Source of the DNA: Prevotella sp. UBA4376
GTDB lineage: Bacteria > Bacteroidota > Bacteroidia > Bacteroidales > Bacteroidaceae
NCBI GenBank assembly: GCA_002391185.1
Contig: DGRY01000023.1
Location: forward strand, 1-12,942
Length of the DNA stretch: 12,942 nt
Direction: 5' to 3'
This document shows, piece by piece, positions 1 to 6,212 of this stretch. Under the pieces are notes generated by a model that did not search any database, was not told the DNA's origin, and saw only the letters and a program-made list of their open reading frames with translations. The stretch's first letter is position 1; each line of letters starts with the position of its first letter. Made by a program: the position numbers and the translations under genes.

Positions 1-3
1 CTT

Positions 4-32
4 TGCGCGATTGCGCACTGGTGCATCAGCAC
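4..32. repeat. Two short hairpins at the window edge
   Basis: Positions 4-8 and 13-17 are a perfect 5-bp inverted repeat (TGCGC/GCGCA, 4-nt loop). Positions 21-24 and 29-32 are a perfect 4-bp one (GTGC/GCAC, 4-nt loop). They directly precede the large multi-branched inverted repeat at 44-170 and may belong to the same structured region, which is cut by the window start. No function can be assigned from sequence alone. Confidence 0.5.
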
Positions 33-43
33 TTTATTTTCTA

Positions 44-170
44 GTGTATGAATGGATTCTTTCTGAAAGAGAATAATGATATTGATGTTGGGCTTGGAAA
101 GCATGCTTTCTAAAAGCCCAAGCATCAATATCATTATAGGCTCATTCTGAGCCGTATTCCATTCATACAC
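44..170. repeat. Multi-branched (cruciform) inverted repeat
   Basis: A perfect 13-bp outer stem (44-56 with 158-170, GTGTATGAATGGA) encloses three further self-complementary units. The first is a small hairpin at 58-70 (TCTTTC.GAAAGA). The second is a long central stem, 74-95 with 114-136, of 22 paired bases with a single bulged G at 122; it is capped by a 14-bp palindrome at 97-110. The third is a perfect 6-bp hairpin with a 3-nt loop at 139-153 (GGCTCA/TGAGCC). The whole 127 bp therefore folds into a four-way junction in either strand. It has no reading frame. Such nested structure is known from single-strand origins, recombination sites folded as ssDNA, retron-type RNAs and viral terminal repeats; the sequence does not decide between these. 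It lies 3' of the VapE-like gene. Confidence 0.75.
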
Positions 171-263
171 ATTTTCTTCTTTTTAAAATCTCAAGTAAAA
201 TAATTCGCTTGCGAAACTTTAGTAATAATGTATTTAGAATTACCCAAAAAAGTTTTTTGCAAA
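171..263. other. Non-coding AT-rich spacer with two small palindromes
   Basis: There is no credible gene here. It contains a perfect 12-bp palindrome at 204-215 (TTCGC TT GCGAA) and a second at 245-259 (C-A6-G-T6-G). It links the multi-branched structure with the iteron-like repeats, so 1-485 as a whole reads as a structured, non-coding control or replication region. Confidence 0.5.
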
Positions 264-459
264 GACTGTCACGTTGCAGGTTAAAATATTGATAGACAGC
301 TTGTTAAACTATTTGAGACTGTCACCAGACTGTCACGGTCTGTCACCATCATATTTTTGATTTTCGTTCAAAAGCGTGATAGTCTGGTGACAGTCTGGTG
401 ACAGTCTTTGAGTACTTATTTCTTTGATATACAGCGTGTTAGTATGCTTGGTGACAGTC
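264..459. repeat. Iteron-like cluster of GACTGTCAC / GTGACAGTC sites
   Basis: The 9-mer GACTGTCAC occurs forward at 264-272, 317-325 and 328-336, with a variant at 338-346 (GTCTGTCAC). It occurs reversed as GTGACAGTC at 387-395, 398-406 and 451-459, with a variant at 376-384 (GTGATAGTC). Within each of the two middle groups the sites are spaced about 11 bp apart, about one helical turn. The two groups face each other, giving a perfect 20-bp inverted repeat (317-336 with 387-406) around a 50-bp centre. This resembles replication iterons or a multi-site operator. It lies immediately downstream of the VapE-like gene, which encodes a replication-type ATPase, so an origin is a fair guess but is not shown. 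Confidence 0.7.
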
Positions 460-485
460 TTTTTGAGATTTATTTCAAAAATGTT

Positions 486-1691
486 TTATGCAGCTTTGAT
501 TTTTATCGGAACTACATAATAAGCGCTGCCTTTATGGGTATGAGTGCTTTTGTAGCCAAGTGATTTTAATGCAACAGCAATAGCTATTTTTGTTTTTTGA
601 GTAGGCAGAATCTGAGGATAATGGCACGATAATTCTTCAAGAATGTCGGTAGTGATGGTAGGTTTTACCTCCTCTTTTTCTTTCGGCTTGCGAAAACAAG
701 CCTCTGTCATAGCAGCAAGATCAACGGTTTGTTGATATGGCTGGTTAGCTTCCTGAAGCAATATTGTCTCTTCACGATTGAAATAGCAAGGCTTGCCTGT
801 GTTTATCTCGCTCAGAATCTGGGCATATAGCTGTTCGTGGCTTATTTCAAACGTGTTGTCTATGAGCTGTGTGCTGGGAATATTGACACATAGATAGCGA
901 CGGCTGCCAGTTGGGTCTTTCAAAGGTTGACGGCTGTTGGTTGTTGCCACAAACGACGCATAGCGATGCTGGTCGGTCTGTACCGAAGCATATATTCGTC
1001 TGCCGTTTACCTTACTCTTTGAAATGGTGTGTTTCAGCTCAGCCTGTTGTGAGTTCTTTACTTGGTCGAACTCGTCAATATTCACAAGCAGGTTATGTGT
1101 TAGCGCCATCTCCTTGTCGAACTTGTTTCCGAGGTTCAAATGGTCGAGATAATACTCACGAAGTGTAGCAGGAAGCAGTCGTTGACAGAATGTTGATTTG
1201 CCGCAGCCCTGGTCGCCCATGAGCAGCAATACTACATCATTTCCGTGCTCCACATCCATCTTCATCCAATGAGTCACCATAGAGCGCAGCCAGATACGAA
1301 TCCACTCACTCTGCTTCTCGTTAACGCCAGCGAGACAGTTTATGAGTCGCCCCACATGATCTTTGCCGTCCCAGCTTGGCAGGTGCTCAAGATAATCTTT
1401 AATCTGGTCAAAGAGTGGCGTGTGCTCAGAGTAAACATACAGTTCAGCGTAGTTCTTAATACTCTTTACATCAGGCAACGCCATTTCAAGGTTCCATACG
1501 ATAGAGTTCCAACGCTCAGTAGTGAGATGTTGGTAAACAAGAGGATTCTGGCCGACACGAGCAACCTCGTATCTGCCGTTAAGCACATTGTTACGGAACA
1601 AATAGTTCTGTTCAAAAAACTCCTCAATCTGCATGAGATCAGGATTTGCAGCAACCAAAGTTGCAGCATCATTCATGATTCTGTTTTCCAT
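486..1691 (-). CDS. VapE/VirE-family P-loop ATPase (DUF3874-like C-terminus)
   Basis: This 401-residue protein has a Walker A motif at residues 159-167 (GDQGCGKST), a Walker B at 201-209 (LLVNIDEFD), a sensor-like ATTN at 249-252, and a conserved DPTGSRRY patch at 259-266 that probably supplies an arginine finger. This order is characteristic of the virulence-associated E family of superfamily 3-type helicases found in phages, satellites and Bacteroidetes islands. The N-terminus (about 20-110) resembles the short FRxNxxxG-type domain of Bacteroidetes members, and the last 60 residues look like a small winged-helix or DUF3874 segment. No primase domain precedes it, so it is a helicase or ATPase half only. 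ATG at 1691 is preceded by a Bacteroidetes promoter on the minus strand. Its 3' flank carries iteron-like repeats, suggesting element replication; other islands carry such genes without autonomous replication. The function in vivo is inferred. Confidence 0.87.
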   Translation of the reverse strand: MENRIMNDAATLVAANPDLMQIEEFFEQNYLFRNNVLNGRYEVARVGQNPLVYQHLTTERWNSIVWNLEMALPDVKSIKNYAELYVYSEHTPLFDQIKDYLEHLPSWDGKDHVGRLINCLAGVNEKQSEWIRIWLRSMVTHWMKMDVEHGNDVVLLLMGDQGCGKSTFCQRLLPATLREYYLDHLNLGNKFDKEMALTHNLLVNIDEFDQVKNSQQAELKHTISKSKVNGRRIYASVQTDQHRYASFVATTNSRQPLKDPTGSRRYLCVNIPSTQLIDNTFEISHEQLYAQILSEINTGKPCYFNREETILLQEANQPYQQTVDLAAMTEACFRKPKEKEEVKPTITTDILEELSCHYPQILPTQKTKIAIAVALKSLGYKSTHTHKGSAYYVVPIKIKAA

Positions 1692-1692
1692 A

Positions 1693-1851
1693 AAGATAAA
1701 AGTTTAAGAATTGGTTATTTCATCAGTAGTAAAGGCTAACGAGTAGTCTGCTTCCACATATTTATCTATTTCGATTGCAAATATACAAAATCATTTTGTA
1801 ACTTCCAAGCTTTGAGACAAATCCTGAAGTCACCTCTCGCTCACCTCCTCT
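1693..1851. repeat. Direct repeat A (copy 1, leader of the VapE-like gene)
   Basis: This 159-bp segment recurs at 2362-2518 (157 bp) in the same orientation, with roughly ten substitutions and a 2-bp length difference, about 90% identity by eye. Copy 1 is the 5' leader and promoter of the VapE-like gene on the minus strand. It stops abruptly at CCTCCTCT, after which the two loci diverge. Confidence 0.9.
1778..1808 (-). promoter_or_regulatory. Bacteroidetes promoter for the VapE-like gene
   Basis: Read on the minus strand, TATATTTG (1785 to 1778) matches the TAnnTTTG -7 consensus. A TTG (1808 to 1806) lies 20 bp upstream at the -33 position. Transcription would start near 1770, giving a leader of about 80 nt before the ATG at 1691. 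Confidence 0.7.
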
Positions 1852-1882
1852 ATATATTATACTCAAGAGAAGTCGAAATCGT

Positions 1883-1941
1883 GTTTACCCAATGTTTACT
1901 TTTTAATTATTTCCCCGCTTTTTGTTGTAAGTTATTCTTAT
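1883..1941. repeat. Direct repeat B (copy 1, fused to the KilA-N remnant)
   Basis: This 59-bp segment recurs at 4059-4117 with a single mismatch (C1914 versus T4090). It begins GTTTACCC and ends TTCTTAT. Copy 1 lies 31 bp after repeat A and runs directly into the reading frame of the KilA-N remnant. The edge of homology therefore coincides with the point where the KilA-N gene lost its 5' end. Confidence 0.9.
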
Positions 1942-2217
1942 GTAAATGGCGAAGATTACATCTGCATTACAGATATGCTGAAAGCCAAGGATGGTGATAT
2001 CTTTGTGACTGATTGGCTTCGCAATCGTAACACAATGGAGTTTCTTGGCATGTGGGAACGTATTTATAATCCTAATTTTAATTATTGCGAATTCGCCACA
2101 ATTAGGAACCAATCTGGCTTGAACAGTTTTAAAATCAGCGTAAAAGAATTTGTTGCTCGTACAGGTGCAATTTCCTTACAGGCAAAGGCTGGACGATATG
2201 GTGGAAATTTCCACTGA
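1942..2217 (+). pseudogene. KilA-N domain remnant, truncated at both ends
   Basis: The frame reads VNGEDYICITDM, then DWLRNRNTMEFLG, NPNFNYCEF and AGRYGGNFH before a TGA at 2215-2217. These are the successive signature blocks of the KilA-N DNA-binding domain (phage and island regulators, often with an anti-repressor C-terminus). The frame is open back to 1828 but has no ATG until 1975, in the middle of the domain, and repeat B replaces the normal start. At the other end the family continues after GRYGG with a conserved AHKDIAFEF-like block that is absent here. The gene is therefore a fragment of about 91 codons. The sequence after the stop has no matching KilA-N frame that I could find. It was probably once a regulator of the island or a prophage. 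Confidence 0.82.
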
Positions 2218-2361
2218 TTATGTATTGCTAAAAAATGATGGTCAAAACGATTTTACTCTATTCTCATTGCAGGATCGATTTCACTTTCTGAATCGTTTTC
2301 TTTTAATGGTCAATTTGTGACGTTTGTACAATCCCATTATGCTATTTGCCGTGAGAATGCG
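2218..2361. other. Non-coding spacer, possible gene debris
   Basis: No intact gene lies here. One plus-strand frame stays open from about 2197 to 2325 and reads like ordinary protein (KNDGQNDFTLFSLQDRFHF), so this may be a fragment of another lost gene overlapping the end of the KilA-N remnant. A 9-bp inverted repeat (AAAACGATT, 2244-2252, with 2291-2299) is also present. Neither is convincing alone. Confidence 0.3.
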
Positions 2362-2518
2362 AAGATAAAAGTTTAATAATTGGTTATTTCATCAGTAGTA
2401 AAGGCTAACGAGTAGTCTGCTTCTGCATGTTTCTCTTTCGATAGCAAATATACAAAATCATTTTGTAACTTCTAAGTTTTGAGACAAATCCTGAAGTCAC
2501 CTCTCGCTCACCTCCTCT
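2362..2518. repeat. Direct repeat A' (copy 2)
   Basis: This is a near-identical copy of the leader at 1693-1851. It keeps the minus-strand -7 box (CAAATATA on the plus strand, 2445-2452), but the -33 TTG has become TTA. If still active it would transcribe leftward, antisense to the KilA-N remnant, as no minus-strand gene follows it. It ends with the same CCTCCTCT boundary, 117 bp before the AlbA_2 gene. Confidence 0.9.
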
Positions 2519-2599
2519 TTTGAGTGTCAGATAAGAATATTTTTTGCCTAAAACACATGCTTAACGATAATTTTATTTCATCATTGGTAAAAATATATA

Positions 2600-2607
2600 T
2601 ATCTTTG
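2600..2607 (+). promoter_or_regulatory. -7 promoter box of the AlbA_2 gene
   Basis: TATCTTTG matches the Bacteroidetes TAnnTTTG -7 element and lies 28 bp before the ATG at 2636. No good -33 TTG is visible at the right distance, so strength or regulation cannot be judged. Confidence 0.6.
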
Positions 2608-2635
2608 TAAAATAACAAAATAGAATTCATATAGA

Positions 2636-4009
2636 ATGGAATTAAAGACTTTGATATCTGAATGCACTGCATACGATTTTAAGGCAATGCTTGAAGAAAA
2701 GAAACCCAAAAGTTGGTTGAAGAGCGTTAGCGCTTTTGCAAACGGATTAGGCGGTTCACTTTTCTTCGGTATTGAAAATGACGGAATCATAAAAGGACTT
2801 GATGACGTTCAATATGTTTGCGAAACTATCAGTAGCAAGATTCGTGACTATATGGACCCTCTACCAGAAGTGGAAATGATTCCACATGATATAAATGGAT
2901 TATGCATCTTACAGCTCAAAGTCAACACAGGTCATTATCCACCGTATTACTATGTTGGCGATGGCCAGCGTATTGCATTTATCCGTGTCGGTGACGAAAG
3001 CATTCCTGCAACGGCAGAGCAAATGGTACGTTTGGTACTAAAAGGTTCTAACAAAACATTTGATTTCCTTCATACGGATTACAAGGTCGAGGACTATTCC
3101 TTCACGATATTGGCAAATACATTTAAAGACCGAACAAAACAGGATTGGGACAAAAAATATCTTTTATCGTTTGGTCTTGTAACAAGTGCAGGAAACCTAA
3201 CGAATGCAGGTGCATTGTTTGCCGATGATTGCCCTTTGTGGCAATCTCGCTTGTATTGTACAAGATGGGATGGACAAGAAAAGAATGATGCCATTAACGA
3301 TGCAGAATTCACAGGCAACATCCTCATGCTGCTTCGTGAAGCCATGAACTTTGTGAAATCTAACACCAAGAGAGGTTGGGAGAAACTGCCTGATGGACGA
3401 AAAAACAAACCTGAGTATGCGGAACGAGCTGTTCTGGAGGCAATGGTTAACCACTTCATCCATCGCGACTATACTGTTATGGGTGGCGAGGTGCATCTTG
3501 ACATCTACGATGACCGCCTCACTGTAACATCCCCTGGAGGAATGTACAATGGTATGCTGATACAGGATTTTGACATCAAAGATGTGTCTTCTGAAAGGCG
3601 TAATCCTATACTTGCAAACGTGATGGCTCAACTTGACTATATGGAGAAACGAGGTAGCGGACTCACACGCATCTGTAATGAGACCAAAGCCTTGGAAGGA
3701 TATAAGGATGAATTGAAGCCTGTGTTCAAATCTACTCCGACCCAATTCCAGACCATCATCTTTTCCACTGCCGACACCTCAAATGTCGGAGACCATGACG
3801 GAGACATGTCGGAGACGAAACTCACTGAGCGTCAGCAGAAAATACTCAATCTCGTCAAAGAGTCTCCGACAATCACCGGCAAACAAATGTCGGAGACTTT
3901 GTCGGTGAGCCAACGCACCATCGAACGTGACCTTGCTGCCTTGCAAAAAATGGGTGTTTTGAAACGCGAAGGCAAAGACAATGATGGTATGTGGATAATT
4001 GATGGCTGA
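2636..4009 (+). CDS. Schlafen AlbA_2 / ATP-binding putative transcriptional regulator
   Basis: This 457-residue protein has the common three-part layout of this family. Residues 12-130 form an AlbA_2 (Schlafen-type) domain: DFK near 14-16, SAFANGLGGSLFFGIENDG at 32-50 and FIRVGDESIPAT at 115-126. Residues 220-346 look like a GHKL-type ATPase module (HATPase_c_4) with an EAMVNHFIHRDY helix at 268-279, a DDRLTVTSPGGM strand-turn at 292-303 and a KRGSGLTRI glycine motif at 338-346. Residues 393-457 are a winged helix-turn-helix (VSQRTIERDL at 424-433). Such proteins are frequent in Bacteroidetes islands and are annotated as ATP-binding or DNA-binding regulators; nuclease or defence activity has been shown only for other Schlafen-type proteins. 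Start at the ATG 28 bp after the -7 box. It is convergent with the operon at 4235-6161 and sits between repeats A' and B'. Confidence 0.88.
   Translation: MELKTLISECTAYDFKAMLEEKKPKSWLKSVSAFANGLGGSLFFGIENDGIIKGLDDVQYVCETISSKIRDYMDPLPEVEMIPHDINGLCILQLKVNTGHYPPYYYVGDGQRIAFIRVGDESIPATAEQMVRLVLKGSNKTFDFLHTDYKVEDYSFTILANTFKDRTKQDWDKKYLLSFGLVTSAGNLTNAGALFADDCPLWQSRLYCTRWDGQEKNDAINDAEFTGNILMLLREAMNFVKSNTKRGWEKLPDGRKNKPEYAERAVLEAMVNHFIHRDYTVMGGEVHLDIYDDRLTVTSPGGMYNGMLIQDFDIKDVSSERRNPILANVMAQLDYMEKRGSGLTRICNETKALEGYKDELKPVFKSTPTQFQTIIFSTADTSNVGDHDGDMSETKLTERQQKILNLVKESPTITGKQMSETLSVSQRTIERDLAALQKMGVLKREGKDNDGMWIIDG
3783..3897. repeat. Interspersed ATGTCGGAGAC repeats inside the AlbA_2 gene
   Basis: The 11-mer ATGTCGGAGAC occurs at 3783-3793, 3806-3816 and 3887-3897, with a one-base variant at 3795-3805 and an inverted partial copy at 3862-3871 (GTCTCCGACA). 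It covers the linker before the winged helix and the helix itself. The copies are read in different codon frames (VGD versus MSET), so the similarity is at DNA level and not a protein repeat. Confidence 0.7.
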
Positions 4010-4058
4010 AACTATTGTTGAGATTACAAGACAAATGTTGGTGTGATCATCCAAACAA

Positions 4059-4117
4059 GTTTACCCAATGTTTACTTTTTAATTATTTCTCCGCTTTTTG
4101 TTGTAAGTTATTCTTAT
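4059..4117. repeat. Direct repeat B' (copy 2)
   Basis: This copy is 58 of 59 bases identical to 1883-1941. It starts 49 bp after the AlbA_2 stop codon and is not followed by any KilA-N coding sequence. With A' it flanks the AlbA_2 gene, while A and B are only 31 bp apart. Confidence 0.9.
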
Positions 4118-4155
4118 TTTAGTGGAAAAAGAATTTTAGGTCTCATTTTGGGAAC

Positions 4156-4205
4156 AATTAACCCACTGATAATCGGCATTAATGCTGAAAATCAGTGGGG
4201 TAATT
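4156..4205. terminator. Long hairpin between convergent genes, possible bidirectional terminator
   Basis: Arms 4156-4170 and 4191-4205 pair over 15 bp with one mismatch (AATTAACCCACTGAT), and the 20-nt loop holds a second palindrome, GCATTAATGC (4176-4185). It lies between the convergent AlbA_2 gene (ends 4009) and the minus-strand operon (ends 4235). No clean T-run follows on either strand, so intrinsic termination is plausible but weak; a recombination remnant is an alternative. Confidence 0.45.
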
Positions 4206-4234
4206 CGTTATGTTGTCAATCTTGATAAGATGAT

Positions 4235-4582
4235 TTATAGATTTTTCTCCATTTCATCAAGAAGTTTATCTTTTTCTTTATCTATCTTTTTCCATTCCTG
4301 GAGGTCACGTTCGTGGTCTTCACTCATTTGTTGCATCTTTTTTTCATCGCGCTTAGCCTGTTCAACCGTGCCCAGTTTTCGACCATCGGTCTTACCCATT
4401 TGATAGACATGACTTGTTCCTGGCATGTCCTCAGTAACTGTTTCTTTTACAGACTCAACTAAGCAGTCTCTAAAAGATTTTCCCGTTTCTTTTTTCTTTT
4501 TAATAGCATCAAAGATGTGACCTTCAATCATGCTACCTGCACCTCCAAGCAATCCTTTTTTTATTAAACGTTTGAAGCCCAT
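4235..4582 (-). CDS. Unknown small protein with charged helical tail (operon gene 3)
   Basis: I do not recognise this 115-residue protein. The N-terminus is basic with a glycine-rich patch (KKGLLGGAGS, 8-17). Residues 63-115 are highly charged and predicted by eye to be helical or coiled coil. This tail aligns without gaps to residues 60-112 of the gene directly upstream, with 24 of 53 residues identical, including GTxEQAxRDExK, HExD, a central W and a terminal LLDExEKxL. The two genes are therefore paralogues sharing a tail with different N-terminal halves. It starts 2 bp after the upstream stop codon, which implies translational coupling in one operon. There is no catalytic motif. The tail could mediate pairing with its paralogue or with the 413-residue partner; this is inference. 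Confidence 0.72.
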   Translation of the reverse strand: MGFKRLIKKGLLGGAGSMIEGHIFDAIKKKKETGKSFRDCLVESVKETVTEDMPGTSHVYQMGKTDGRKLGTVEQAKRDEKKMQQMSEDHERDLQEWKKIDKEKDKLLDEMEKNL

Positions 4583-4584
4583 AT

Positions 4585-4923
4585 TTATAATTTTTTCTCA
4601 GTTTCATCCAACAAATCTTCATAAGCCTGTTTCTCTTCATTCCAGCGTTTACGGTCATTTTCATGTTGCTGATGCATTTCTTTGATTTTATTTTCATCAC
4701 GAGCAGCTTGTTCTGTTGTGCCTTCCTTTTTCCCTTTGGAATGACCTACAGCTTCTCCAACAGCATAGGCTGCGCCACCTGCAGCAGCCGCTCCACCTCC
4801 CATAATGTATTTGGAACCGTGTTTAGCAAAGTGTTCAGCAATAACCTTTCCCAAAGCAGTAGTACCCTGGACTACTGCTTTACCTGCGACTTCTAAAAAA
4901 GGGGCTAAAAGTTTGTCTATCAT
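4585..4923 (-). CDS. Unknown small Gly/Ala-rich protein with charged tail (operon gene 2)
   Basis: This 112-residue protein is not one I can name. Residues 1-35 could form an amphipathic helix (LLAPFLEVAGKAV). Residues 39-60 are a glycine/alanine-rich stretch (YIMGGGAAAAGGAAYAVG) resembling a glycine-zipper or a short membrane segment. Residues 60-112 are the charged helical tail shared with the next gene. Its ATG at 4923 overlaps the stop of the 413-residue gene by 4 bp, the classic ATGA coupling. The arrangement of a large soluble-looking protein followed by small proteins with a membrane-active-looking segment recalls effector arrangements in abortive defence systems, but nothing in the sequence proves such a role. 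Alternatives include a structural or phage-derived pair. Confidence 0.75.
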   Translation of the reverse strand: MIDKLLAPFLEVAGKAVVQGTTALGKVIAEHFAKHGSKYIMGGGAAAAGGAAYAVGEAVGHSKGKKEGTTEQAARDENKIKEMHQQHENDRKRWNEEKQAYEDLLDETEKKL

Positions 4924-6161
4924 ATATTGAATATGTTATTTTTTGATTCTACAATTCTATCCCATTCATTGAAAATAAATTCTTCCTTGATTTTTAGGAT
5001 ATATTTGGTATCTGTAATCAGGCGATATACAGTAACTAAAAAACCACCTAAATCAAAATCCTTGATAGCATTTTCATCTCCCATATAAGCCCTAATAGCT
5101 GTTTGAACAACATCAGAAGTTGTTGCTATCATATTAGAGTACATAATAATCTTTCGGGTTCTCACATTATAGAGTTCCTTATCAAAATCCGTATTCGGGT
5201 TATAGAAGAATTTATGTATTGCTCCGATAATCATATTAATCATTATCGACTGAGAGGCAGATTTCAGTGTCCTTCTCAGTATTTGAGTATCATACATATA
5301 ATCCAGATAATCATACCCATCTTTGTAAATGTCATATGCCTTGTTTGAGTCAATTAAACTAAGGAAAGGAACAGGTAATCCCAGTTTAGTGTATTTGTCA
5401 GAAGCAAGGTGAAGACCCTGTGAAAACAATGCAGCATATAGCCTATGTTTATCTTCTCCGATACTCTCAAAACTATTTTTGAAAATGTTCCAAGTTGCAG
5501 TCTGTTCCTTCCAACAGAAATTAGACCCCATGTCAACATTGTAACTTTCGACATAAGGAATTCGAATTTTCTTTTCCCCAAGTTCATATTCAGGGCAGAT
5601 AGTTATTGTGTCGCTAATTATGTTAGCCACACCAAATATCCATCCTAAAATTGGATCATGCCCTAAAGTTTTTACTCGATGTTGACCGCCATGCATATTT
5701 CTTTCATGGAAGCCACTGCCTGAATGTCTGGTAGCATCATAAGGAACTTTTATAGCGAATGCGATTTCTTGCCAAGAACGATAGCCTTTTTCGCTTTTCT
5801 TTGATTCCCAATTCTTGTGTTTATCCTTATAATTCTCTATTTCTTCTCTTTCCATATCCTTGATTATGTCATCATCATGATCAAGACGATTCTCATCAAG
5901 GTATTTCTCTTGGAACTTTGGAAGGCAATAAATACGGATAAGTTGCAAAGCTGTGGATAACATAAGAATAGACACATCTGTTCTGGATAGTGATGTTCTT
6001 TCTTCAAATGTCATATCGAGCCTTTCCAATATGGATTCTGCATCATGTAGAACATTAATGACACGTTTTTCTTCCTTTCGATGTTCATCAATATCCTGCC
6101 AGAGACCCATAGATTGCTTTTTTATAGCAGAACGTTGTCTTTTAAACTCTTCTTTATCCAT
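4920..6161 (-). CDS. Unknown 413-residue protein with His-rich GHDP motif (operon gene 1)
   Basis: No family can be named with confidence. The first 50 residues are charged and helical. Residues 88-127 are very acidic or charged (LDHDDD, EREEIEN). The middle, 140-186, is the most distinctive part: PYDATRHSGSGFHERN with His at 146, 152, 157 and 161, then GHDPILGWIFGVANIISDT at 167-185. This looks like a conserved core with possible metal-binding or catalytic His/Asp residues. Later blocks are QGLHLASDKYTKLGLPVP (248-265) and, near the C-terminus, mostly hydrophobic helices (for example SIMINMIIGAIHKFFY, 305-320). No signal peptide is seen. ATG at 6161 follows an AT-rich leader; no strong TAnnTTTG box is evident. 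It is the first gene of a packed operon (4-bp overlap with gene 2). It may be a defence or phage-derived protein, but that is speculation. Confidence 0.78.
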   Translation of the reverse strand: MDKEEFKRQRSAIKKQSMGLWQDIDEHRKEEKRVINVLHDAESILERLDMTFEERTSLSRTDVSILMLSTALQLIRIYCLPKFQEKYLDENRLDHDDDIIKDMEREEIENYKDKHKNWESKKSEKGYRSWQEIAFAIKVPYDATRHSGSGFHERNMHGGQHRVKTLGHDPILGWIFGVANIISDTITICPEYELGEKKIRIPYVESYNVDMGSNFCWKEQTATWNIFKNSFESIGEDKHRLYAALFSQGLHLASDKYTKLGLPVPFLSLIDSNKAYDIYKDGYDYLDYMYDTQILRRTLKSASQSIMINMIIGAIHKFFYNPNTDFDKELYNVRTRKIIMYSNMIATTSDVVQTAIRAYMGDENAIKDFDLGGFLVTVYRLITDTKYILKIKEEFIFNEWDRIVESKNNIFNI

Positions 6162-6212
6162 ACACTACATTTTTCATGATTACATTTGAAACTATTGATA
6201 TAGTAGCAGTTG

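Noticed and set aside
44..170. Retron msr-msd or integron attC
   Set aside because: No reverse transcriptase or integrase is in the window and the characteristic attC core sites are not visible; kept only as an unexplained structure.
1245..1739. 164-codon plus-strand frame
   Set aside because: It is antisense to the VapE-like gene, whose Walker motifs fix the true strand.
3197..3745. 182-codon minus-strand frame
   Set aside because: It lies wholly antisense to the AlbA_2 gene, which has clear domains; no motif is seen in the antisense frame.
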